A stretch of DNA of 64,000 nucleotides from Cordilura impudica (Eukaryota; Arthropoda; Insecta; Diptera; Scathophagidae): contig OY821519.1 of assembly GCA_963682025.1 (NCBI GenBank), forward strand, positions 111,045,764 to 111,109,763. The letters run 5' to 3'. Under the pieces are notes generated by a model. It did not search any database and had not been told where the DNA came from. It saw only the letters and a program-made list of their open reading frames with translations. The first letter of the stretch is position 1, and each line of letters starts with the position of its first letter. A program made the translations under genes and the position numbers. Shown here piece after piece: positions 34,471 through 46,004 of this stretch.

Positions 34471-35454
34471 AATAAAAAAAATATTTACTACATAATTTAG
34501 AAATGCTTCTGTTGTAAAATGATCTCATTGTTATAAACACATATATTGTTATTTGTAATTATCTTTTCTTTTTGTTTTTAATTTTACTATATTTAAAAAT
34601 TTATTTTTTGCCAACTCGCTTCAATAATGTCCAACTGACGCTGAGGCACTACGTTTTGTATTAAAAACATATTATGAATTAAGAATTATAAAACAAAAAA
34701 TCCATTGTGATATATCTTTGGTGCAATCATCTTCTTGTTTCTCGCGAATCCAAATTAAAATAACTTTAAACCAATTTTATTATAATATTATTTTATTTTT
34801 AAAAACTATCCATATTTTTCTAAATAAAATAAGAACTTCTTCTTTGAACTATAGCTCAATATTGTTAAATTAAACTTGACTTTGTTCAGGAAGGATTATT
34901 TTTTTGTAGGATTCTACTATCTGGAGTAAAAATTGATTTTCTTCTACATTAGTTGTTAACACTTTATAAATATATTGAATAAATAAAAAACAAAACAAAA
35001 ATGGACTCAAGCTCAATAAATGTATATATTAATAAGAACAAAATGGTCGAAAAAACACTAATATTTATCTTTATAAAAATATTTTATGAATTTAACGCCT
35101 CTTCCGGCAGTATCGTTTACTACAAATAATTCCTTACAGAAATTGTTTCTCTTTATAAGATTCTCATGTCTATGGAGAAAATTATTAAAACTCTGCAAAA
35201 ATACTAAAACAGCTGAAATATTTTTAATTTTCTGGGCTCCAAAATTGCTTAAATCAATATTTATCAAATTTGCTGGGTGATTGAATTTACTAGGATTACA
35301 TAAGCGAAAGTATTCTTTTGTTGTGTCTTATTTCTGACTTTCTGATTGAATTTTCCGTTTTGGTTTATTCAGGGACTTATAGTAAAATTTCACGGCGAAT
35401 ATTTTTGCAGAACCCCTTAAATCCCTGTTTTAATGTTTTTTTTTTTTGCTTTTT

Positions 35455-35650
35455 TAAGAATGTGCCAGAGCTGCTCCAGATATATTATATTCAAAATTTA
35501 CTTTGTATAGGAGGTGCAACGCCAACTAAAAATATTTAAAAAAAAGTTATAGCCTGTAGCACCTCCCATATCCGCAGATCAAATGAGAAGTTACGGAGAT
35601 TACCTCCTACAAACAAACAAACACACTTTACCTCTTTATTATATAAGTAT
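35455..35650 (+). mobile_element. 3' end of a Helitron-like element
   Basis: Carries CTTTGTATAGGAGGTGCAAC, CCTCCTACAAACAAACAAAC and the tail CCTCTTTATTATATAAGTAT typical of this family in the window. Only the last unit and the tail remain. Confidence 0.65.
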
Positions 35651-36297
35651 AGGTATTTCTATTTTTTCAAATTAATAAGGAAAAAAAACAAAGTTTATTA
35701 ATTAAAAACACTAAGTTAATTAATGTAGCAGCATTCATCAGTCACAATATAAATAAGTAGTTCGTAAATCAAATTTTCTTATGTTTAATTAAATATGTAT
35801 GCACAATCAATCATAATTAATAAAAAAAAAAATAATATTTCAAAAACAAACTGACATACAAAAAAAACTAATATTCACTAAAAATTCGCTAAAATTGAGA
35901 TCCGCGTTCAAAATCATTTGAAAGGGTATAAGTGTATTATTTAAACTTAAAATCCAAAATCAATCCATTAGTCTGCTCTTAACTCTAGGAAGTATTTAAA
36001 CATGACGTCATCGAAATATTGTTATCCTTTTACTTTTCGTTGCGCTATTATAAACTGTATTTATAACTAACTAAACATACTCCAAACAGTCTTCACAACA
36101 TAGTTACGTGTTCTATGAAAATAATTGATGATTGATGAACTTTTCTTATTGGCAGTGAAATATATTAATGGACTTTGATATGATTGTAAACTACACACAT
36201 TTACCCTCAGAACATATTTATGTTACACATTCAGTAAACATATTTATAAACTATGATTGAAAAGTATTCGAAATTTACAAATAGAGAAAATAAAAGT

Positions 36298-36925
36298 AAC
36301 GAGTAAGAAAATTATTTTAGGTCTGGACCAACTATACCCTATACCATGTGTTTAGAGAATTGGTCTTAGGGTCAACAGGGTCCAGTTGAGTATGGGAACC
36401 AAATCTGGGTTGAATTTTTATTAATTTTTTTGTCTGTAGATCTGATAAATTGCATAGGGGATGTCATATATATATGAGGCCTAGTTCGATAAAATGGACT
36501 GATCTTGACTTTATACGGCGAAGCCACTTAATTTTTTCAATAAACACAGAAATAAAATGTGAAAAAAATCTGTTTTTTGTTTTTTTATATGTTTACGTGC
36601 AGATCGGTACGCAGCTTTATATGTGGGCTATGACTAAGAATTTTATTTTTATTTTTGGATTACTTATTAATATATGTAATAAACACACACAAACTAAATT
36701 TAAATTACATCTATATCATAATGGATCTTATGGCAATTTCAGTCGATTTCATAGGCTTGAACTTGCACCTATGTTCATCAATTTCAACATCGTTTCTCCT
36801 ATGACCGGTAGAAACTTATAATAAAATATCATCCAAATATATTCATATTTGCAATCTGTAGTTTGATTATAAAGTTCAAATGGAAACATAGATGGACGGA
36901 GAGCTGGACAGACGAATTTTTCGTT
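36298..36925 (+). mobile_element. Old, diverged mini-me copy
   Basis: Recognisable from GAGTAAGAAAATTATTTTAG and GTCTGGACCAACTATACCCT, through the core, to a degraded GGACGGAGAGCTGGACAGACG tract. The right end is lost. The hairpin is no longer symmetric. Confidence 0.6.
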
Positions 36926-37242
36926 CCGAATATTCGTCGTCAGAAATAAAACCCATTTGTGTATATGAAAATTCACAAAATCAGTGCGTCACACGAAATA
37001 CGTAGTGTGTAACGAACTCTGCGATAGGTTTATTTCGATTTCTTACGCCGACGATCGACGAATAAATTGGTGTAGAGTGGCCGTATTTTATTTTTGTTTT
37101 CCAAATGTTTTAGCAAATAAAGTTATTTATGTGTTTTTTTAATAGCGTAGCTCAGCACTCGAAATTCGAGTGCGAATTTTAAGACGTGTTATTTTTTCAT
37201 TCAATATTTGTCTCTCAATGTTTTTTTAATCTATGTATATAT

Positions 37243-38745
37243 TAGGGCGGGTCGATTTGTAGGGAGTGAAAAAATTCACCAATTTCCCTATGATTTCCGT
37301 ATTCTATGGGTTATTCCATGAAAATTTGTCGAAGGAACCATACCTCTATCGTTAAAATCGAGTCCCCTACTTTTGGTAGATTTTTTCCCAAATTGACGTT
37401 CGTATGAAATATTACCTACACGTTCATATCCATAACTCAAAAACTATCAATCGGGTTTTTTGTCCAAATTTTGGAGCATTTTTACATTTTTTTCATGATT
37501 TTGTCCAAGAATATTACTTTCATGGCCATTTTTTGGCTCAATCCATTATTTAATTCAATTTACAATTCAAAACGAATTCGGTTGATTAATTCATGCGATA
37601 TTGCTAAAACAAAATAACACATACAACCAAATTTTTGATTTTTTTTCCCTTTTTATTTTTTTTTGTACAAAAATTCAAATTAAGAGATAATAAAGTATCT
37701 ATCAACCTATTATCAAAAAAAATATTCAATTTGAGTGTAGTAAAAGACAAAATGTGAAAAAAAACATTATTTTTTTTTAAAGTCTTGTTTGCTTTCAAGT
37801 CTGGGTGTTTCCGTACGGCTCTCTAATGTCGTCGCCATAGCGCCAGCCAGCAGCCAGCAATTGGACATGTCTTTCCGTTCCTTGAATTTGTAAAGGAATT
37901 TGTGGATCATCAAACGGTGGCACTTCGTAATTTAAATATCCCTCCAAATGTTCATACGAATAACTATACAATCATATTTGTATATTCCGTACAATTAAAG
38001 TTTATAAGAGATTTTTTATAAACTCTAAGTTCCGTTGGGTCGACAATATCTCTTCGGTAATGTAAAATCTTCTTTATAGCAATGTTTCGTTTTTCCATTC
38101 TATCATCAAACAACATAGATAGTAAGATATTCTCTGAGTATTCAAAATATGGATTATCTTGAATTACTGTATTTAAAACTCCAAGTAAATTCGGTGGTAA
38201 AAATCGTGTCCAAGTAATAAATTTAAAAAGTAATGTACTATGCAAACCCTAAAAAGATTGCTCTGAGAGCATATAACAGTAAATGACTGGCATCATCTTT
38301 ATCTCTATCCTTCTTGCACTGGAATATTATAAACAAACAAAAATAAAGAAGTCTATCGTAAGGTTCGTAAGCTTCGTAATTCAAAAAAATTGAGCCAAAA
38401 AAATGGCCATGAAAGTAATATTCTTGGACAAAATCATGAAAAAAAATGGAAAAATGCTTCAAAATTTGGACAAAACTGCCCGTAACTTTTGAACCGTTGG
38501 ACCAATGTTGGAAATTGATCAAAATGAGCTCACCTTTCCAACGCTCCTACTGGCGATTAAACCCGATCGATAGTTTTTGAGTTATGGATGTGAACGTGTA
38601 GGTAATATTTCATACGAACGTCAATTTGGGAAAAAAAAATCTACCAACAAAAGATTTTTTGGTTCCTTTGGCAAATTTTCATGGAATAACCCATAGAATA
38701 CGGAAATCATATGGAAATTGTCGAAAAATAAATCGACCCGCCCTA
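37243..38745 (-). mobile_element. hAT-like transposon with 8-bp target duplication and long inverted arms
   Basis: GTATATAT flanks both sides (37235-37242 and 38746-38753). Ends are TAGGGCGGGTCGATTT and its inverse, and complementary arms extend for about 300 bases. On the minus strand the interior encodes a decayed protein: LLFKFITWTRFLPPNLLGVL, SENILLSMLFDDRMEKRNIA, RRDIVDPTELRVYKKSLINF, then VPPFDDPQIPLQIQGTERHV QLLAAG. The last block resembles the HTQxVERxVKxVTEA-type end of uncharacterised arthropod transposon proteins. An 8-bp TSD and a TAGGG start fit hAT. The N-terminal half is absent, so this is an internally deleted copy. Confidence 0.78.
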
Positions 38746-39236
38746 GTATATATGTATATAAAAAATTTTTGAATATCTAAATGAGCCTAAAGGTATGTTG
38801 ATCCATTTTAGCAATTCACAATTCAACACAGAGCGTCTGATAATTTGAATCATTCGCATTAACAGGTTGTAACGAATTATTCTAAATATTTTATTTTATT
38901 TAATTTATATTTATTTTTTATATTTTTAAGACAGATTAAACATAAATTTGATCACTCTCAGCCTCTCCTCTATGTATATGAACTAGAACTGTGCCAATAT
39001 TCACATTCATCCATGCCCGCATATTGCTTAAAAAGGGTACTAAAAATTTACCTACACGTATTAATATATATACATATATATAAAATTTTCAAATATTCAC
39101 AAAATTTGCTCAACAATTTGTTAACGCGTCATTGAACGTTTATATTAAAATACCTTAGTGTCGGAAGGTATTAAACAATGCATGTTTTGAGTATATTTAG
39201 CTCTCTGGTGAAGCTCCAAATGCTTTTTTTTTAATT

Positions 39237-39400
39237 ACTATACCCTATACGTAGTCAGGGTACATATATTTGACCTAGATGCATCGTTTAATATATCAAT
39301 CCACTCAGAATCATTTTCCGTCTATCTGTCCGTCAGTCCGTTTGTCTATATGTGCATGTAGACCTTGTAACCAAATTTATCAATGTCTATATTTTATGGC
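39237..39400 (-). mobile_element. mini-me end fragment
   Basis: TATACCCTATACGTAGTCAG, TTTGACCTAGATGCATCGTT and a diverged GTCYGTC tract (CCGTCTATCTGTCCGTCAGT) match the right end of the family in reverse orientation. Strongly diverged. Confidence 0.5.
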
Positions 39401-39719
39401 CCGAAGTCATTATAACTTACAAAGTAAAAATTGATTCGATACTTATCTTAGCAAAAAAAAAAATTCAAAAGTGTTTTGCAACTTCGTATATTCTAAACGT
39501 AATATTACATCATGTCCAACCTTCATGAGAATGAATTGTACTATTTTTTCTCTAGATGTTAATATTGAAGTCTTGCGTCCATATTTTCACAATGACGTTA
39601 AATAGCATACGATATTCATATGACATAACAAGGCTATTATTTCATCCTTATGCTTAGGTTTCACTATGTCATATAAACTGACATCTAGCAATTTTTTATT
39701 AATCACGATTGCATTACAT

Positions 39720-42170
39720 TGTATAAATTAAGAAAAGATCCGGCTATCAAACACAAACAAATTGCCAACACGCTGGCAATTTCATTTTAGATATCAAATG
39801 TTACCAGGGGTTGCAAATGACAAGATTATAAAACCCATCCGGAACTAAATGGTATTCCCAGCTGCATCTTTAAAAATTATGCCGAAGTATTGGCTACCCT
39901 GTTAAATATCATATAAAATAACTCTCTTAAACTTGGCTCAACAGCTCAACATGGTTTTCGCAAAGGACAGTCAACGAGTACTAATCTAATGGAATTTACT
40001 TCCTATATAAGCTCTGGATTTTGAAAAAAGAAACAAACCGATGTTAGCCATGATCCACTGATAACGAATCTTGATATTACAGGATTCTCCGGTAACTTCC
40101 TAAAATGGATTTGATCGTACTTAAAAAATGGTAAGTAATGTCAAGTTTTCCATAACTCTAAATCGAAATATGTAAATGTTACTCCTGGTGTCCCTCAAGA
40201 AGCCAGCTTCGTATTCTCGAATTCTTGCTATTTATAAATGATCCTTATGTATACCGACGATGTAAAAATCTACTCAACCCTCATCTATAATATTAATACG
40301 CTAGGCGATTTCTTGTGACCGATGTTTTGTTCTACTGTTTTATCCCGATTTTGACCAAATGTACATTATATAAAAGGTATTTCTTTTTAGCCATTTTGCA
40401 GATTTACAGATTCTTAAATTTTTTCTTTTATTTTGAGTAAATTGTATTTAAAGTTGCTACAAACACATACATAAAATTATACATATGCTATGTCAGTTTT
40501 ATTTAATTATACCCTATACCACTATGTGGTTTGGGTATAATGACTTTGTGCTGCTGTTTGTAACAACCAAAAATATTTGACCTAGACCCATCTTTAATTA
40601 TACCGATCGAATCAGAATCACTTTCTGAGTTGATTTAACAATGTCCGTCCGTCCGTCCGTCCGTCCGTCTGTGTGTCCATGTAAAGCTTGTAATCAAACT
40701 GCAGGTCGCAAATATGAATATATTTTGATGAAATTTGGTATGTAAGCTTTTATCGGCCATGGGATGAACGCTATTGAAATTGGTGAGAATCGGTCCATGT
40801 TCAGACCTAGCCCCCATACAAATTACCCATATGAAATGGACATAAATTGCCATAAGATCCAAATTGTCATATAGATCTTACTCAAATTGGGTTTGTATGC
40901 GTTCATTACATCCATTAATGAGTAGTCCAAAAATGATCCCTTTGACCCCATATAGAGCTGCTTCCCGATCTTCACTTAAATCTATTAAAAACAAAAATAT
41001 TGCACTGATTCTTCTCAAATTTTGTTTGTATATATTTTTGCAAAATACAAGAGACTTTACCAAACATGATCAGGATCGGTCCATTTTTGGGCCAAGTCCC
41101 TATATAGATATAGCATCCGATATGAACTTTTTCATATCTGCAGCCAAAAAAATTAATAAAAATCCCACTCAAATTTGGTTTTTGCTTATTTTCTATGTCC
41201 AGTTAGTTGGGCCTAAGAGATAGGGTCTCTAAACGCATGGTATAGGGTATCGTATAGTCGGTCTAGACCGACTATAATTTTCTTACTTGTTTGTTAATGC
41301 GTTTGTTTCTAGTCTGATCTAAATAGCTTCTACAACTAGAGTAATGTTAACTTGATGGAATTAAATCTTTATATATTCCAGTCTATGACTTTCTCTATAT
41401 ACTTGCCATCTATGAACAATTATGTCATCCATGATACAAAACTAAATTCATTCATATATTTGGGAGTTCATTTCAATAAAAGAATAAGATTTAATTCTCA
41501 TCTAATAAAGACCATTAATAAGACAAATTGTGCTTCATGTTGTAAAAAATGTTGGGCAATGGAATTTAGTGATCCCAAGTGTTGGATATTTAACAAAAAA
41601 TCTATTCGCGTCATTGGCCAATCCAATACTTGAATACGCATCAGTAATCTGTGATCAACACTACAATGTGTTCATCAAAAAACTTGAATTAGGTTGGATA
41701 AAATTCTTGCTATTTTGTCTTAGACATATTTGGTGGAATACGGAATTAAGTCCGCCACCGTATCGCAGTCGTTTGCCTCTAATAATGCTTCCAACGTTGA
41801 AAAGTAGAGGGAACATTTTTAAAATAACATTCTTCCTCAACTTAGTTCATGATTTAATTTATTCTGAATGCCTTCTTGGGAAAATATTTATAAATGTTCA
41901 TGACAGACAACATCGATCTTATGAACCTGTTAACCTGTATTTCCATTATCAATTCCGAAGAATTTGCGCCGAAGTGAACAGACACTATGCTTTGATTGAT
42001 ATATCCGTTGCTTTTGATGTTATTTGAGAAGATTAACGACTTCTTGGCACTCTACGATTATGTTTGTAACTGTATTGAATATCTGTATAATTTTTGTAAA
42101 ATATTTAAAATTTTTGCTTAGCTGTTGCTATATTGTAGCTAAATTAAGTAAGTAAGTAAATAAATAAATG
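39720..42170 (+). pseudogene. Non-LTR retrotransposon ORF2 relic split by a mini-me copy
   Basis: The plus strand shows QHGFRKGQSTSTNLMEF near 39950, VNVTPGVPQEASFVFS near 40170 and LMYTDDVKIYSTL near 40250 (a YTDD form of the catalytic box). The mini-me copy at 40507-41290 interrupts it. The element resumes with FIYLGVHFNKRIRFNSHLIK, ASLANPILEYASVICDQHYN and PPYRSRLPLIMLPTLKSRGN, ending near 42027 (DISVAFDVI). A TAAGTAAGTAAATAAATAAA tail at 42145-42169 marks the 3' end. The C-terminal blocks match the minus-strand element at 9245-10320, so the two are the same family. Confidence 0.75.
40507..41290 (-). mobile_element. mini-me/Helitron-like element, copy 7
   Basis: Full-length reverse copy of 784 bases with both hairpins perfect. 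It is flanked by A and T. It interrupts a non-LTR ORF, which gives its boundaries independently. Nearly the same sequence as the copies at 15329, 27331 and 45204. Confidence 0.88.
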
Positions 42171-42420
42171 TTCAGACCTAGTCCTCATACAAATATCCAT
42201 TGCCGTAAGTTCGAAATTATTATATATAGATCCCGGTCAAATTTGGTTTTTGTGTGTTAATTATACCCATTAGTTAGTAGTAAAAAAGAACTCTGTAGGA
42301 AAATTTTTAGTTATTATAGCCCACATCTGATTTCCGATCTTCACCTATATCTATCGAAACGCCAAAATATTCCACACTCTCTTCCCAATTTTGGTTTGCG
42401 TATGTTTTTGGAAAAAAATA
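42171..42420 (-). mobile_element. mini-me internal fragment
   Basis: TTCAGACCTAGTCCTCATAC, a GATCCCGGTCAAATTTGGTT phrase and TTCCGATCTTCACCTATATC match the middle of the family in reverse. Both ends are missing. It follows the (TAAA)n tail of the non-LTR relic directly. Confidence 0.55.
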
Positions 42421-42798
42421 AGTTGTCAAATTTAATATTGCATTGCCTCTCTTAGACCTAACAATATTGAATAAAATGTTGTGTATAATCCTTACAACTA
42501 TATGCAAAAGTGGATGAGACAAGAGCAAAAGCCAACAGCCGATAAAAGTTTTTGAAGAAAAATTAAACTCAGAACTTGGAGAGACAATAAAAATGCATGC
42601 TGACATGACCAGTTCTACCTGAAGATAGAGACTTTGGCGAAAATACTATTTAATAACCTATTTCTGTATCAATATTATGGATGTGTTCCGCCACTCCTCA
42701 TGCTCCAAGGCTCTCCATCCAACGCTTCATTTGGTATAAATAGTAATTTCAAATAGAAAAGCACTGTGTTTTCCAAATCAAAAATGATTTAATAATGA

Positions 42799-43930
42799 TT
42801 AATATGCGAATTTTAGATAACGGAGTACACGTATCTTAAGAAGGCCATCGAAAGAGACGCTATAAAGATATGTAGAAATGTGATAGACTTGAGAATGCTT
42901 TGTCAATCCATACACATATCTATTAATATTGTTGAATGCAACGATAAGTCTTCTTTTGCTGCTAGAATCGCAGCTTGCAAAAAGCTCACATCTATAAATT
43001 AGAAGTGGAATTAGATATGTCTTACCGAGTAAAATTCTTATTCGTAAAGGGGTGAAATGTAGTGATGACGAAAGCATCCTTAACTTATTGTAAGTTTGTC
43101 CAAGGACTAGGTTTATATGATTTGTCCATGTAAAATTGCTTTTAGAAATCAACCAAAAGTTCTTGGCAGAATTTGTAATTGCCATTTTCCCCATTTACTA
43201 TAATATCATCACTTATGTCAGGATCAGTTCGATTGTTTTTTTATGAGTTGTCATCATTGCCTTATTTGGATTAAGACAAAGTCCATTTGGTTGTGCCCAG
43301 AGAAAAATCTTTTGAAAATCATCGTTGGACTACTTAGATATAATTGGGCATCATCTGAATACATGTGAATTTTGCAATATGAATGCTGTCTTGGAAGATA
43401 ATTTTCATATATATGAAAATGTAAGGGTCCATATATTGACCCTTGAGGCACTCCGCTGATGAGTCTTAAATGATTATACCATGTACTAAGCACATTAACG
43501 GATTGCCAACGATTTATTAGGTAAGAGGAAAGAAGCCTCGTTTGAAGATAAGAAAATCAAAAAAAAGTTCAAAATCAAATGTGCAAAGTGTGCTATGGTC
43601 GACCATAACAAAGGTCTTCGAATCGTCAAGAAGCAGTAACAAATTTAAATTACCATTATCTAGTTCACTGCGTATGTTTTCGAAGACATCAAGCAAAGTA
43701 GATACGCAACCATGATTTGAACGAAATTCTGACTGAGTATCGCTTAACAAATTCTATTCTTTGATAAACCAGCTCATTCGCAGGTGCAAAAGTTTTTCTA
43801 GCACTTTTGAAAGATAACATAATATAGCTCTGGGCCTAAACTTCGTATTTGATATCGGTAGTGGAACTATTCTTGCATGTTTCCATTTAAATAGAAAAGT
43901 ACTGGCCATAATGATAGTACTAAATAAGAA
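42799..43930 (-). pseudogene. Jockey-like reverse transcriptase relic
   Basis: On the minus strand: LLSDTQSEFRSNHGCVSTLL, LLLDDSKTFVMVDHSTLC (motif A relic), LRLISGVPQGSIYGPLHF, KIHMYSDDAQLYL (catalytic YSDD box) and TNHINLVLGQTYNKLRMLSS with LLGKTYLIPLLIYRCELF. At least three frame changes separate the blocks. It differs from the other RT relics in the window in its motif wording. Confidence 0.7.
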
Positions 43931-45203
43931 TGGATTTCATCAACGAAAACTTGTTACAGGTTTGAAAATATTTTTCAGCTTTGGTCAAATTTTTAACAAT
44001 TTTTGAACAGTTTTCTCTCAACGTTATTAAAATTTCTAGATACTGTCTCGTATAGGACCTCGACTTGGAACAAGAACGCCGATGAGAGAATGAGTAAGGA
44101 AAATAACTTGCACTTTTAAAGAAGCCAAACATTCAGTGAAACCTGGGAACTGCAATCAAAAGTCACATACTGGACTTAAGTCAAATCTTGAAGCCTGAGA
44201 ACTTGAAGACAATTGATATGCAAATTGATATTGTACACATACATAAATAATTGAAATTCCGGATACTTTATGTAATGTACTAATGTACTAATATAATAGC
44301 AGTCATACATACAGGTTTACATACTTGCATATGTAATATAACACTCCCAAAAACTTAACAGCTGAATTTTAAATTAAATACACAATTTCATGCGTCACAT
44401 GAGTGAGCATTTTAATTAAATTTCATTATTTTTTTTTTATTTTTTTTGGTCGGGAATTTGACAAATTGACAGCACTCATGGCCACACACTATTTTTGAGT
44501 CGACAACGAAAAAAGGACCATAAATGGTGGGGGAATGGGATTGCAAATTATGTATAAAATTGTATAGGATAATGTGAATAAAAGAAATGGTAAAACAAAA
44601 TTATACTACATAATTTTCGCAAGAATGTTAGAGTTTAATAAAAGAAAAAAAAAAAATAACTTAAGAAAAGTATGTGTAGCAATACATGTACATGTTGTTG
44701 GGTCGTCTGTTTAAGCAAATTTGTTGAACTTGAGTTGTCGACTTATTTGCATTTGTTTACATGCCATTAAATATTATTGTAAATTGAACATATTACATAT
44801 ATGAACGAGTAGATTATGTAATTGGGGAGTATGTGTCTGGTCGAATATCTGTAAACAAATAAGCATTTTAAAAGAAAACAATAAGAGTAAATTCAGAATG
44901 TATTTTTTAAGGTTTCCCTGCGTAAATAACAAACAATACAACAATTCATCACTTCAATGTCCTTTTTGGACATTGTTTCGCGTTATTCACATACTTCATT
45001 TGTAGACAGTATGGACTTCCACACTAATAGTGTATGACCAATTAGAACGGCTTCGGCCAGTAATATAAATAATAATAAAGTTAATATCATGGTGTGCAAG
45101 TTGGAAACTCTACATAAACGTTCTGTTCTAAAAAAAAACAAGTTTACATATATATCTATCCATCTACTCGTATCTTCTATCCATATTAGGGTGACAGCCA
45201 TTT

Positions 45204-45987
45204 TTATACCCTATACCACTATGTGGTTTGGGTATAATGACTTTGTGCTGCTGTTTGTAACAACCAAAAATATTTGACCTAGACCCATCTTTAATTATAC
45301 CGATCGAATCAGAATCACTTTCTGAGTTGATTTAACAATGTCCGTCCGTCCGTCCGTCCGTCCGTCTGTGTGTCCATGTAAAGCTTGTAATCAAACTGCA
45401 GGTCGCAAATATAAATATATTTAATGAAATTTGGTATATAAGCTTTTATCGGCCATGGGATGAACGCTATTGAAATTGGTGAGAATCGGTCCATGTTCAG
45501 ACCTAGCCCCCATACAAATTACCCATATGAAATCTACATAAATTGCCATAAGATCCAAATTGTCATATAGATCTTACTCAAATTGGGTTTGTATGCATTC
45601 ATTACATCCACTAATGAGTAGTCCAAAAATGATCCCTTTGACCCCATATAGAGCTGCTTCCCGATCTTCACTTAAATCTATTACAAAACAAAAATATTGC
45701 ACTGATTCTTCTCAAATTTGGTTTGTACATATTTTTGCAAAATACAAGAGACTTTACCAAACATGGTCAGGATCGGTCCAATTTTGGACCTAGTCCCCAT
45801 ATAGATATAGCATCCGATATGAACTTTTTCATATCTGCAGCCAAAAATATTAATAAAAATCCCACCCAAATTTGGTTTATGCTTATTTTCTATGTCCAGT
45901 TAGTTGGGCCTATGAGATAGGGACTCTAAACGCATGGTATAGGGTATCGTATAGTCGGTCTAGACCGACTATAATTTTCTTACTTGT
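45204..45987 (-). mobile_element. mini-me/Helitron-like element, copy 8
   Basis: Full-length reverse copy with perfect hairpins at both ends and five GTCC units near 45342. Very close in sequence to copy 7. Confidence 0.87.
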
Positions 45988-46004
45988 TTTCAATTTCAAG
46001 ATGT

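Noticed and set aside
35058..35280. Overlapping open frames on both strands
   Set aside because: Both are short, with no motif and no repeat relation. Treated as intron.
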